A DNA stretch of 49,483 nt. Origin: QHXQ01 sp036389375 (GTDB lineage: Bacteria; Acidobacteriota; Blastocatellia; Pyrinomonadales; Pyrinomonadaceae). Under the pieces are notes generated by a model that searched no databases, had not been told where the DNA came from, and saw only the letters and a program-made list of their open reading frames with translations. The stretch spans positions 1 through 49,483 of the forward strand of contig DASVQA010000051.1 of the NCBI GenBank assembly GCA_036389375.1. The letters run 5' to 3'. Shown here in pieces: positions 17,110 to 25,212 of the stretch; position 1 is the stretch's first letter; each line of letters starts with the position of its first letter. Position numbers and translations under genes: made by a program.

Positions 17110-18588
17110 TCAGTACAGGTTGCCTTCGCGTTTGCGCCCCGTGTAGTCCACGTAGACAACTTTCAGTTCGGTATAGAAATCGAGCGAGGTTGAACCTTGC
17201 TCGTGCGGGCCGACGCCCGTGGCCTTGATGCCGCCGAAGGGAATGTGCGCTTCGCCGCCGGTGGTAGGCGAGTTGATGTGCGTCATGCCGGTTTCGATCT
17301 CGTCCACGAAGCGAAAGATGCGCGCGGCGTCGTTCGTGAAGATGGCGGACGATAGCCCATACTCGCTGTCGTTCGCCACCAGCATGGCCTCGTCGAAATC
17401 CTTGACGCGGAGGACTGACAGCACGGGGCCGAAAATCTCTTCGCGGGCGATCCGCATGTCGGGTGTGACGCGGTCGAAGATGGTCGGCTGCACGAAGAAG
17501 CCTTTACGCAGCCCCGGCCCTTGCGCCACCGCGCCCCCGCAGACGAGCGTTGCCCCGTCCTCTTTGCCAATGTCAACGTAGCGCAGCACGTTCTGAAACT
17601 GATTCCGATCCACGAGCGGCCCAACCTCTGTCTCAGGACTCATGCCATCGCCCAGTCGCAGTTTCAGGGCGCGCTCGACGACGCGACAGATAAACTCGTC
17701 CGCGACCTGTTCGACGACGACCGCGCGACTCGTCGCCGTGCAGCGTTGACCCGTTGAGCCGAACGCGCCCTGCGCCGTCGATTCGACGGCGAGCGCCATG
17801 TCGGCGTCTTCCATGATGACGACCGGATTCTTGCCGCCCATCTCGCATTGCACGGGGATGCCGCGCCGCGCCGCCTGCTCGTAGAGCTTTAGCCCGACGC
17901 CGTTCGAGCCGGTGAAAGAGATGGCGCGCACCGCCCGGTGATTCACGATCTCGTCGCCCGCTTCCGAGCCGGAGCCGAGAATCAAATTGAGCACGCCTTT
18001 CGGCAGACCCGCTTCCGCGAAAATCTCCGTGAGCCGGACGGCCGTTGCGGGCGTGATGGTCGCGGGTTTGAAGACGACCGTGTTACCGGCGACGAGTGCG
18101 GGCGCGATCTTCCAGACGGGGATCGCAACGGGGAAGTTCCACGGCGTGATGCAGGCGACGACGCCGTGCGGCTCTCTGATCGTGTAGGCGAAGTTCGCGG
18201 GCAGCTCCGAAGTGATCGTTTCGCCGTTCAGCCGCCGCGCCTCGCCCGCGCAAAACTCCGCGACGTTGATGGCGCGTTGCAGTTCGCCGCGTGCTTCGCC
18301 GAGCGTCTTGCCTTCTTCGCGCGTGATGATGGCGGCCAGATTCTCTTTGTCGTCTTCGAGGAGGCGGGCGGCGCGCGCGACGATCCGGCCGCGCGCAGGC
18401 GCGGGCGTTGCGCGCCAACCGCGAAAGGCTTCCGCCGCCGCTTCGACCGCGCTGCGGGCTTCTTCACGCGTCGCCAGTCGCACCGTGCCGAGCACTTCAT
18501 CGGTGTTGGCCGGATTGTAGTTCGGCGCGGTCTGCTCAGAGGTGGATTCGAGCCATTGCCCGTTGATGAAATTGCGATAAGTCTTCAT
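17110..18588 (-). CDS. NAD(P)-dependent semialdehyde dehydrogenase, probably malonate semialdehyde to malonate
   Basis: The 492-residue ALDH superfamily enzyme has N151 in TPWNFP, K174 in VVFKPA, general base E249 in CEMGGKNP and nucleophile C283 in GSTGQRCTATSRAVV. The active-site surroundings resemble alpha-ketoglutaric semialdehyde and other non-acylating dehydrogenases. They do not resemble CoA-acylating methylmalonate semialdehyde dehydrogenase. Next to a beta-alanine-type transaminase, malonate semialdehyde is the natural substrate, giving free malonate; this is inferred from context. Succinate or 2,5-dioxovalerate semialdehyde are alternatives. It is the first gene of the minus-strand run and is divergent from the acyl-CoA synthetase. 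Confidence 0.88.
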   Translation of the reverse strand: MKTYRNFINGQWLESTSEQTAPNYNPANTDEVLGTVRLATREEARSAVEAAAEAFRGWRATPAPARGRIVARAARLLEDDKENLAAIITREEGKTLGEARGELQRAINVAEFCAGEARRLNGETITSELPANFAYTIREPHGVVACITPWNFPVAIPVWKIAPALVAGNTVVFKPATITPATAVRLTEIFAEAGLPKGVLNLILGSGSEAGDEIVNHRAVRAISFTGSNGVGLKLYEQAARRGIPVQCEMGGKNPVVIMEDADMALAVESTAQGAFGSTGQRCTATSRAVVVEQVADEFICRVVERALKLRLGDGMSPETEVGPLVDRNQFQNVLRYVDIGKEDGATLVCGGAVAQGPGLRKGFFVQPTIFDRVTPDMRIAREEIFGPVLSVLRVKDFDEAMLVANDSEYGLSSAIFTNDAARIFRFVDEIETGMTHINSPTTGGEAHIPFGGIKATGVGPHEQGSTSLDFYTELKVVYVDYTGRKREGNLY

Positions 18589-18720
18589 AAACTGTCGTGC
18601 GCGGCGCGCGTGCGTGACGTTTGACTTGGCGGAAAGCGGCGAATGGAGAACGGAGACGGTTGTAGAGTCGGGAGCCTTTCGTTAAGCTTGGGCCGCTCCA
18701 CTTAAACCTCTGGACGCGCC

Positions 18721-18746
18721 GTTTACGTCCATGTTATTGCGTAAAC
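18721..18746. promoter_or_regulatory. Inverted repeat in the divergent promoter region (possible operator)
   Basis: GTTTACG (18721-18727) and CGTAAAC (18740-18746) form a perfect 7-bp inverted repeat with a 12-bp spacer. It lies 38 bp before the acyl-CoA synthetase start, and a TATACA-like sequence follows at 18749-18754. The 195-bp gap between the two divergent genes is the only long non-coding stretch near the start of the catabolic run, so a regulator binding here could control both directions. No matching -35 box is clear. Confidence 0.35.
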
Positions 18747-18783
18747 TTTATACATCACACGGCGCAGACGTGCCAACCGGAAA

Positions 18784-20334
18784 ATGAACGACCAGCTGCC
18801 ACCCAGCACACACGCCAACATGCGCCGCCTGCTCGAAGAACGCGCCGCTGCGACGCCCGCCAAGCCGTTTCTTTTTGCCGAGGCCGACGGGCGCACTTGG
18901 ACGTATGCCGAGTTCGACGCGGCGGTTAATCGCACCGCCAACATGCTCGCGGCCGAAGGCATCACGCAGGGCGATGTGGTCAGCCTGTTGCTCCCCAACA
19001 GCGCCGAATACATCATCGCCTATTTCGCCTGCTTCAAACTCGGCGCGCTCGCCGGCCCCGTCAACTCGCTGCTCAAACCTGAAGAGATCGAATACGTCGT
19101 CAATAATTCCGAAGCGAAACTGCTGCTTGTCAACTCGGAGTTTCGCGCTGCGGTTGCAGCGATCCGCGCGCGCCTGCCCACGCTCAGCGCGGTCATCGAG
19201 TTTGACGACTACGCAACGGCCGGCGCGCCTTACGCCGCGACGCCCGACGATTCATGGCGCACGCGGCAACTGACCCGCGCCGACGATGCGATCATCATCT
19301 ACACGTCGGGCACGACCGGCAAACCGAAAGGCTGCCTGCTGACGCATGGCAACCTGCTCGCCAACGCGCGCCAGATCGCCGAGTGGTTGAAGTTCACGCC
19401 TGCGGATCGGCTGCTGACCGTGATGCCGCTCTTTCACATGAACGCCGTCATGGTCACGACCATCGCGCCGCTCTACGCGGGCGGCTCGTCCGTGGTCAGC
19501 CCGCGCTTCTCCGCCTCGCGCTTCTGGCAGATCATCTCCGACTATCAGATCACTTCGGTCGGCACGGTTGCCACCATGCTCTCGATGCTGCTCGCGCGCT
19601 ACCCTGAAGGCGTGCCCGCCGGACTGAAGACCGAGCAGTTACGCTTCTGCTGTTGCGGCTCTGCGCCCGTGCCGGCGGAAGTGATCCGCCGCTTTGAAGA
19701 GACTTTCGGCGCGCTCGTGGTCGAAGGTTACGGCTTGTCGGAATCAACCGTGCGCGCGACTTTCAACCCGCCGGACGCGCGCCGCCGCCCCGGTTCGTGC
19801 GGGCTGCCCATCGGCAACGAGTTGCGGATTGTGGATGAAGCGGACAGGGCAGTGCCCGCCGGCACGCCCGGCGAGATCGTCCTGCGCGGCGAGAACATCT
19901 TCAAAGGCTATTTCAAGAATGACGCGGCCACCGCGCAGGCATTTCGCGGCGGCTGGTTTCACACGGGCGACATAGGCTACGTGGACGAAGCGGGCTTCTG
20001 CTACATCGTGGATCGCAAGTCCGACATGATCATACGCGGCGGCGAGAACATCTACCCGCGCGAAATAGACGAAGTGCTCTATCGCCATCCGGCCGTCGCC
20101 GCCGCCGCGACGATCGGCGTGCCCGATGAGTTGTATGGTGAAGAGGTCGCCGCCTTCGTCGTGCTGCGCGCGGGCGCGCAGGCGACGGCGGCCGAGTTGA
20201 TCGAGTTCTGCCACGCGCACCTCGCCGACTTCAAGTGCCCGAAGCATGTGCGCTTCCTCGCGGAGATGCCAAAGGGGCCGACGGGGAAACTGCTCAAACG
20301 TGAACTGGCGGCGCAGTTCAAGGCGGCCAAGTAG
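18784..20334 (+). CDS. Acyl-CoA synthetase (AMP-forming), possibly malonyl-CoA synthetase
   Basis: The 516-residue ANL superfamily enzyme has the AMP-binding P-loop IIYTSGTTGKPKG at 171-183, the motif YGLSEST, the hinge region WFHTGDIGYVDEAGFCYIVD followed by RKSD, and the C-terminal catalytic Lys in PTGKLLKREL. It activates a carboxylate to its CoA thioester with ATP. Divergent placement against the semialdehyde dehydrogenase suggests malonate (or methylmalonate from thymine) as substrate, completing uracil to malonyl-CoA. This is context inference. Medium-chain or crotonobetaine/carnitine-type ligases share these motifs. Confidence 0.85.
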   Translation: MNDQLPPSTHANMRRLLEERAAATPAKPFLFAEADGRTWTYAEFDAAVNRTANMLAAEGITQGDVVSLLLPNSAEYIIAYFACFKLGALAGPVNSLLKPEEIEYVVNNSEAKLLLVNSEFRAAVAAIRARLPTLSAVIEFDDYATAGAPYAATPDDSWRTRQLTRADDAIIIYTSGTTGKPKGCLLTHGNLLANARQIAEWLKFTPADRLLTVMPLFHMNAVMVTTIAPLYAGGSSVVSPRFSASRFWQIISDYQITSVGTVATMLSMLLARYPEGVPAGLKTEQLRFCCCGSAPVPAEVIRRFEETFGALVVEGYGLSESTVRATFNPPDARRRPGSCGLPIGNELRIVDEADRAVPAGTPGEIVLRGENIFKGYFKNDAATAQAFRGGWFHTGDIGYVDEAGFCYIVDRKSDMIIRGGENIYPREIDEVLYRHPAVAAAATIGVPDELYGEEVAAFVVLRAGAQATAAELIEFCHAHLADFKCPKHVRFLAEMPKGPTGKLLKRELAAQFKAAK

Positions 20335-20390
20335 ATCTGTATAGACGACCTCAAGTTAAGGAAGTCCGCCAGGGCGCGCAGCTTTTTCCG

Positions 20391-20396
20391 TATAAT
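20391..20396 (+). promoter_or_regulatory. Consensus -10 box before the DUF6328 gene
   Basis: A perfect TATAAT lies about 100 bp before the DUF6328 start. No good -35 box is found 16-18 bp upstream (GCCAGG region), so it may need an activator or not be used. Confidence 0.35.
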
Positions 20397-20493
20397 TTAA
20401 GCGTACTGAAGCGCACACACCTGAACGTGATAATCATGTAACTTGAGTGACCGGCGTGTGCCCCTGCGGTCGGGCGTGACGGCTAAACAAACT

Positions 20494-21441
20494 ATGGCTG
20501 AACTGAAGGACAAGATTCAGAACGCACTGGACGAGGCCCGCATGCTCGTGCTCGGCTCGCAGATTCTCGTCGGCTTCGAGTACCGCTCGGTCTTTGAACC
20601 CGGCTTCGCGCATCTGCCACGCCACGCGCAGTATCTCAAACTCGTCTCACTGGCGATCATGCTCTGCGGCGTGCTGCTCATCATGTGGCCCAGCGCCTAT
20701 CACCAGATTGTGGCGGACGGCGAAGATCGACCGGACGTACACAGTTTCACTTCCAGTGTACTCAGTTGCGCGCTGTTGCCGTTCGCGCTGGGGCTTGGGC
20801 TTGATATGTTTGTCGCAATGGAGAAGGTGCGCGGGCACACGCCGGGCGTGCTGGCCGGTTTAAGTATGCTGGCGACGGCCCTCTTTTTCTGGTACGGGTT
20901 GGAGCTATGGCAACGGCGCAAACGCGCGGGCGCAATCAGGAGGGAGCAGATGCAGTCGGAAGCGAAAGCTGATGAGCGGAGTCAGGCGACGAAGACCAAA
21001 GACAAGATCAGGCACGTGCTGACCGAGGCGCGCACCGTACTGCCGGGCGCGCAGGCCCTGTTGGGCTTCACGTTCATCAGCATGTTTACGGAGTCGTTCG
21101 ATAAGCTGCCCGCGTCGTCAAAAGCGGTGCATCTCATCAGCCTCGCGCTCGTCGCGCTGAGCACGATCCTGTTGATGACGCCCGCCGCGTATCATCGGCT
21201 CGTAGAAGAGGGCGAAGAGACGGAGCATTTCCATCGCTTCGCCAGTCGCGCCCTGCTCGCCTCGATGATCCCGCTTGCGCTCGGCGTGACCGGCTCTTTC
21301 TACATCGTCCTGCGCAAGGTGACTGAGCATGCGAAACTCTCCGCCGCGCTGGCCGCGCTGCTGCTCGCAGCCTTCTACGGTTTGTGGTTCGGCTATACCT
21401 TTTATTTGAGAAAGCGCCACGCGCACGCCGCGACAACTTAG
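20494..21441 (+). CDS. Membrane protein with two tandem DUF6328 domains
   Basis: The 315-residue protein consists of two homologous halves. Each begins with an amphipathic DEAR/TEAR helix (LDEARMLVLGSQILVGFEYR; LTEARTVLPGAQALLGFTFI). A helix ending in a P-S/A-A-Y-H motif follows (MWPSAYHQIVADGE; MTPAAYHRLVEEGE), then two more membrane helices. This is the DUF6328 pattern, which normally occurs once per protein, so this is an internal duplication or fusion with a charged linker around residues 150-175. Function is unknown. I chose ATG 20494; an in-frame TTG at 20443 would add 17 uncharacteristic residues. Confidence 0.75.
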   Translation: MAELKDKIQNALDEARMLVLGSQILVGFEYRSVFEPGFAHLPRHAQYLKLVSLAIMLCGVLLIMWPSAYHQIVADGEDRPDVHSFTSSVLSCALLPFALGLGLDMFVAMEKVRGHTPGVLAGLSMLATALFFWYGLELWQRRKRAGAIRREQMQSEAKADERSQATKTKDKIRHVLTEARTVLPGAQALLGFTFISMFTESFDKLPASSKAVHLISLALVALSTILLMTPAAYHRLVEEGEETEHFHRFASRALLASMIPLALGVTGSFYIVLRKVTEHAKLSAALAALLLAAFYGLWFGYTFYLRKRHAHAATT

Positions 21442-21546
21442 GCGGCCTGAGAGCGCAACAAGCGGCCCGCCTGCGTGTTCAGCGTGGCCACCGCGCGCCG
21501 GCACATCTACCGGGAACTATTCGCCCGGCGCATCGTCTAGCTGTTC

Positions 21547-22488
21547 ATGGCGGTCATGGACTCCTTCCAGCGTGTCGGGGCAGAGCGACGACGAAGATTG
21601 CGCCGCGCCTTTGTGCTGCGGCTGCTCGTCTGGCCGCTGCTTCTGGGCGTCGCGTGCTTTATGGGTTTGCGTCGGTTCGAGTTTGCGGCGACGTGGCATC
21701 CGGAGCGTTATGCCGAGGGGCCGGCGTGGCGTTTGCCGGCGAACGGCAGAGATGTCTGGTTCACCACGCCGGACGGCGTGAAGTTGCACGGCTGGTTCAT
21801 CTCGGCGAGTACGAAAGCGCCGGCCGTTGGCACGATCCTTTACGCGCACGGCAACGGCGGGAATCTGAGCAACGTCGGCTGGCTGGGCGAGCGACTGGCG
21901 ATGCGCGGCTTCGACGTGCTGCTCTTTGACTATCGCGGCTACGGGCGCAGCGAGGGACGAGCGACGGACGAACACGCGCTCTACACGGACACCGAAGCCG
22001 CCTACGATTATCTCCTGCGTGAACGCAGCGTCGCGCCCGCGCGCCTGATCTTATACGGGCACTCGCTGGGCACAACGGCCGTCGTGGACGTGGCTGCGCG
22101 CCGGCCCGTCGCCGCGCTCGTCGTCGAATCGGGGCTGGCTTCCGCGAGCGCGATGGCGACGGAGGTGCTGCCCTGGCTACCGCGCTGGCTGCACTGGCTC
22201 GGCCGCAATCGCTTCGACTCCGCCGCCAAACTACAGCGCGTGAACTGTCCCGTCCTCATCACACATGGCGACCCTGATCGCACCATCCCGGCGGCGCAAG
22301 CTTATGCCCTCTACGCCGCCGCGCACGAGCCGAAACGGCTCATCATCATGTCCGGCGCAGGGCACAACGTCACCGGCATCTGCGGCGACCGCTACCTCGA
22401 CACGGTGGCCGATATCCTTCGCACGGCGCTCGCGCAGCCGCAGACCGTACACGGCACAGAGGTGGATGCCGCGCTCTGCGCCCGCTGA
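21547..22488 (+). CDS. Alpha/beta hydrolase, membrane-anchored (BEM46/ABHD13-like)
   Basis: The 313-residue protein has an N-terminal hydrophobic helix (FVLRLLVWPLLLGVACFMGL) that probably anchors it to the inner membrane. The hydrolase domain shows the oxyanion region YAHGNGGNLSN, the nucleophile elbow GHSLG, Asp in HGDPDRTIP and His in SGAGHN, so the Ser-Asp-His triad is complete. The layout matches BEM46/ABHD13-type serine hydrolases; the substrate is unknown. No clear ribosome-binding site precedes ATG 21547, and a second ATG follows at 21556. Confidence 0.85.
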   Translation: MAVMDSFQRVGAERRRRLRRAFVLRLLVWPLLLGVACFMGLRRFEFAATWHPERYAEGPAWRLPANGRDVWFTTPDGVKLHGWFISASTKAPAVGTILYAHGNGGNLSNVGWLGERLAMRGFDVLLFDYRGYGRSEGRATDEHALYTDTEAAYDYLLRERSVAPARLILYGHSLGTTAVVDVAARRPVAALVVESGLASASAMATEVLPWLPRWLHWLGRNRFDSAAKLQRVNCPVLITHGDPDRTIPAAQAYALYAAAHEPKRLIIMSGAGHNVTGICGDRYLDTVADILRTALAQPQTVHGTEVDAALCAR

Positions 22489-22518
22489 CCGCCGGCCGCC
22501 GGCAACGCAAATAAAGTG

Positions 22519-22548
22519 TTGACTCCGACGGCCGCCTCGGCCTAATCT
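22519..22548 (+). promoter_or_regulatory. Possible sigma70-type promoter for the DUF3309 gene
   Basis: TTGACT at 22519-22524 is a good -35 element. After 18 bp a weak -10, TAATCT, lies at 22543-22548. The DUF3309 start follows about 100 bp downstream. Confidence 0.35.
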
Positions 22549-22645
22549 CACGGGCAAACAAGGATAACTCGAAGGACAAAGGCCGCCCCGGCATGCGCGC
22601 AAAGCGCAAGGGGCCACAACGCCAGCGCGTGATAAGGAGACAATT

Positions 22646-22801
22646 ATGCTGGGAACAATCTTGGTCATCGTCTTGATCCTGCTGCTGCTCGGCGCGCTGC
22701 CGACGTGGCCGCACAGCCGCAGTTGGGGCTATTATCCGAGCGGCGGCCTCGGCCTCATCCTGCTGATCATAATCATCCTCTTACTGCTCGGCCGCATCTG
22801 A
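22646..22801 (+). CDS. DUF3309 family small hydrophobic protein (51 aa)
   Basis: This short gene encodes 51 residues. It begins MLGTILVIVLILLLLGALP, continues TWPHSRSWGYYPSGG and ends LGLILLIIIILLLLGRI. The two hydrophobic stretches flanking TWP-SR-WGY-PSGGLG are the DUF3309 signature, so I am confident despite the size. AAGGAGA lies five bases before the ATG, an ideal ribosome-binding site. The protein should form two short membrane helices; DUF3309 has no established function, although members are common in bacteria that meet envelope or osmotic stress. Confidence 0.9.
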   Translation: MLGTILVIVLILLLLGALPTWPHSRSWGYYPSGGLGLILLIIIILLLLGRI

Positions 22802-22899
22802 GCGCCGGGCAGACTGAGCGTGAGCTTTCATTCGGCCCGGCTGCCAGCGCGGGTTGATGGCATGCGCGTGCGTCTTGCGTGTGCCCGCGCATGTCTGAC

Positions 22900-22904
22900 G
22901 GAGG
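22900..22904 (+). promoter_or_regulatory. Ribosome-binding site serving a TTG start or an out-of-frame ATG
   Basis: GGAGG lies nine bases before the TTG at 22914 (the only possible start in the ABC gene frame after a TGA at 22896) and four bases before an out-of-frame ATG at 22909 that would encode just 12 residues. Confidence 0.5.
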
Positions 22905-22913
22905 TTATATGCG

Positions 22914-24419
22914 TTGCCGCGAAGAGTCAGTTGCCCCAGCCGCCTGATCGTCATACTGCTATGCGTCTGCTGGCCCGTCGCCGCCGCGCACGCGCAGGGC
23001 GAGCTACGCTGGGGCGCTGATCCGAGCGGCGGTGCGCCTTACGTCTATGCCGACCCGGCCAAGCCCGACCGTTATATCGGCTACGAGCAGGAGTTGGTCG
23101 AGGCGCTCGCGCAGGCGATGGGCCGGCGCGCAGTCTTCGTCCCGACCGACTGGGAAACAATCGTCTCGTCCTTACAACGCGGCGAGTTCGACGTGATCGT
23201 CAACGGGCTTGAGCCAACCGGCGACCGCGCCCGCCAGATTCTCTTCAGCAAACCTTACTACGTTTTCCAACTCCAACTGACCGTCAGGCAGAACGAGAGC
23301 CGCATCAACTCGCTCGCCGACTGCCGGACGCGCATGGTCGGCACGCTGGGGAACACGGCCGCGTCACGGCTGCTCGCGCAGGAGCGGATACCTTTTCGCG
23401 CTTACGCAGACCCCGTCGGCGCGTACCGCGACCTCGAATTGCAGCGGATTGATGCCGTGCTGTTGGACGTGCCGATGGAGATGTTCTACGCGCGCCGTAA
23501 CGCGCGCTTCAAACCGGCGGGCGCGCCGTTTCAGCCGGGCACTTACGTCGTGGGCTTGCGGCAGGGCGACGAAAAGTTGAAAGCGCAGGTGGACGCCGCG
23601 ATTGATCAGATCATGCGCGACGGCACGCTCGAACGCATCCTGCGCAAGTGGAATCTGTGGGACGACCGGCAAGCGGCCTTGCGCGCCCAACTCGACGCGC
23701 CGCCGACCGCGCAAGCGGAGACCTTCGAGTTGACGAACGCGACCTTCAACTGGCCCGAAGCCATCGCGCGCCTGAGCCGCGCCGCGCTCGTCACCGTGCT
23801 GCTCGCCTTCGGCGCGATGGTGCTGGCGGTGGTTTTAGGCATGCCGCTCGCGCTCGGTCAATCGAAAGGGCCGCGCTGGCTGCAAACGGTCTGCACCGTC
23901 TACGTCGAGTTTTTTCGCGGCACGCCCGTGCTTGTCCAACTGCTGTTTCTCTATTTCGGATTGCCGCGTCTCGGCATCGTCATGCCCGGCTGGTTGACGG
24001 CGCTCATCGGGCTTGGACTCAATTACGCGGCCTACGAGTCGCAGGTCTATCGCGCGGCACTCGAAGCCCTGCCGCGCGGGCAGTGGGAAGCGGCCTACTC
24101 TCTGGGCATGAGTCCGGCGCTGGCGTTCCGGCGCATTATCCTGCCGCAGGCGTTTCGCATTGCGCTGCCGCCGATGACAAACGATTTTGTCTCACTCTTC
24201 AAAGACACTTCGGTTGCGTTCGCCATCTCGGTCTGGGAGTTGGCGACCGCTTACCGCGAACTGGCGAACGCGTCCGGCGAGTTTCTGCTGCTCGGCGGCA
24301 TCGTCTCGGCGTTCTATCTGGCGATGAGTCTGCCGATGGCGCACATCGCGCGCCGCCTCGAACGGCGCATGCAGCGCCGGCAGATCATCGAGCAGACGAC
24401 GGTGGAGGCCGCCATATGA
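22914..24419 (+). CDS. Polar amino acid ABC transporter, fused substrate-binding protein and permease
   Basis: This is a 501-residue fusion. A signal peptide (SRLIVILLCVCWPVAAAHAQ) is followed by an SBP_bac_3 periplasmic domain (about 30-255, with FDVIVNGLEPTGDRARQI and MVGTLGNTAASRL). Then comes a HisM/GlnP-type permease (about 280-490) with EFFRGTPVLVQLLFLYFGLP and the EAA loop EAAYSLGMSPALAFRRIILP. The fusion tethers the binding domain to the membrane, as in some Gram-positive GlnPQ-type systems. The substrate is probably a polar amino acid such as Gln, Glu or Arg. Its stop overlaps the ATPase start (ATGA). The start is TTG, because no ATG or GTG is in frame upstream. Confidence 0.88.
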   Translation: MPRRVSCPSRLIVILLCVCWPVAAAHAQGELRWGADPSGGAPYVYADPAKPDRYIGYEQELVEALAQAMGRRAVFVPTDWETIVSSLQRGEFDVIVNGLEPTGDRARQILFSKPYYVFQLQLTVRQNESRINSLADCRTRMVGTLGNTAASRLLAQERIPFRAYADPVGAYRDLELQRIDAVLLDVPMEMFYARRNARFKPAGAPFQPGTYVVGLRQGDEKLKAQVDAAIDQIMRDGTLERILRKWNLWDDRQAALRAQLDAPPTAQAETFELTNATFNWPEAIARLSRAALVTVLLAFGAMVLAVVLGMPLALGQSKGPRWLQTVCTVYVEFFRGTPVLVQLLFLYFGLPRLGIVMPGWLTALIGLGLNYAAYESQVYRAALEALPRGQWEAAYSLGMSPALAFRRIILPQAFRIALPPMTNDFVSLFKDTSVAFAISVWELATAYRELANASGEFLLLGGIVSAFYLAMSLPMAHIARRLERRMQRRQIIEQTTVEAAI

Positions 24420-25156
24420 TCAGCGCCACGGAAGTGCGAAAGACGATCAACGGTAACGAGATTCTGCACGGCATCAGCTTCGAGGTGGCGGCGCAAACGG
24501 TGCTCGGCATCATCGGCGGCTCAGGCAGCGGCAAGACCACGTTGCTGCGTTGCCTGAACGGCTTGGAGCGCATTGACGGCGGCACGATTGAATGCGACGG
24601 CGTGCGGCTTGAAGCCGCGCTCGGCGACGCTGCTTACCGGCGGCGCGTGAAAGAACTGCGACGCAAGGTCGGGATGGTTTTTCAACACCTGCATCTGTTT
24701 CCGCACCTGACCGCGCTCGGCAACATCATCGAAGCGCCCGTCAACGTCGCGCGGCGCAACCGGCGCGAAGCCGAGACGCACGCCCACGAACTGCTCACGG
24801 CGGTCGGGCTTGCACGCGCCGCCGCGCGTTATCCTGAGTCTATGTCGGGTGGTGAACAGCAGCGCGTGGCGATTGCGCGCGCGCTCGCCATGCGTCCGAA
24901 CGTGCTGCTCTTTGACGAGCCGACGAGCGCACTCGACCCGCGCCGCGTCGCCGAGATGCGGACGCTGCTCCGGCAGTTCACCGCCGCCGGGCACACGCTC
25001 GTCGTCGTGTCCCACTCAATCGGCTTTCTCACCGGGCTGGCGGACAATCTGCTCTACATGGAAGCGGGCGCGGCCATCGAATACGGCGCGACCGCACAAC
25101 TGCTCAACGCGCCGCAGGATGCGCGGACGCGCGAGTTCTTACAGCAAGCACATTGA
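24416..25156 (+). CDS. Polar amino acid ABC transporter ATP-binding protein
   Basis: The 246-residue ATPase has Walker A GGSGSGKTT, Q-loop VFQHLHLFPHLTALGNI, signature MSGGEQQRVAIARALA, Walker B VLLFDEPTSALDP and H-loop VVVSHS. These match the GlnQ/HisP family. The canonical VTHE of that family is replaced by VSHS at the switch region, a minor variation. It overlaps the permease gene by four bases, so the two are translationally coupled and form a complete importer. GGTGGAGG precedes the ATG. A longer in-frame reading starting far upstream is only the frame running through the permease gene. Confidence 0.93.
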   Translation: MISATEVRKTINGNEILHGISFEVAAQTVLGIIGGSGSGKTTLLRCLNGLERIDGGTIECDGVRLEAALGDAAYRRRVKELRRKVGMVFQHLHLFPHLTALGNIIEAPVNVARRNRREAETHAHELLTAVGLARAAARYPESMSGGEQQRVAIARALAMRPNVLLFDEPTSALDPRRVAEMRTLLRQFTAAGHTLVVVSHSIGFLTGLADNLLYMEAGAAIEYGATAQLLNAPQDARTREFLQQAH

Positions 25157-25212
25157 AGCGTCCGGGCAAACGCGGGCGCATCTCGGATCAGGATTGAAGG
25201 GAGAAGGGAAAC

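Noticed and set aside
18600..18690. Possible third copy of the dispersed repeat (contains TTAAGCTTGG)
   Set aside because: Only about ten bases match, and the heptad arms are missing.
23648..25156. Very long frame starting inside the permease gene and continuing into the ABC ATPase
   Set aside because: The first part is a shadow of the permease; the real ATPase start is the ATG at 24416 with a coupled ATGA overlap.
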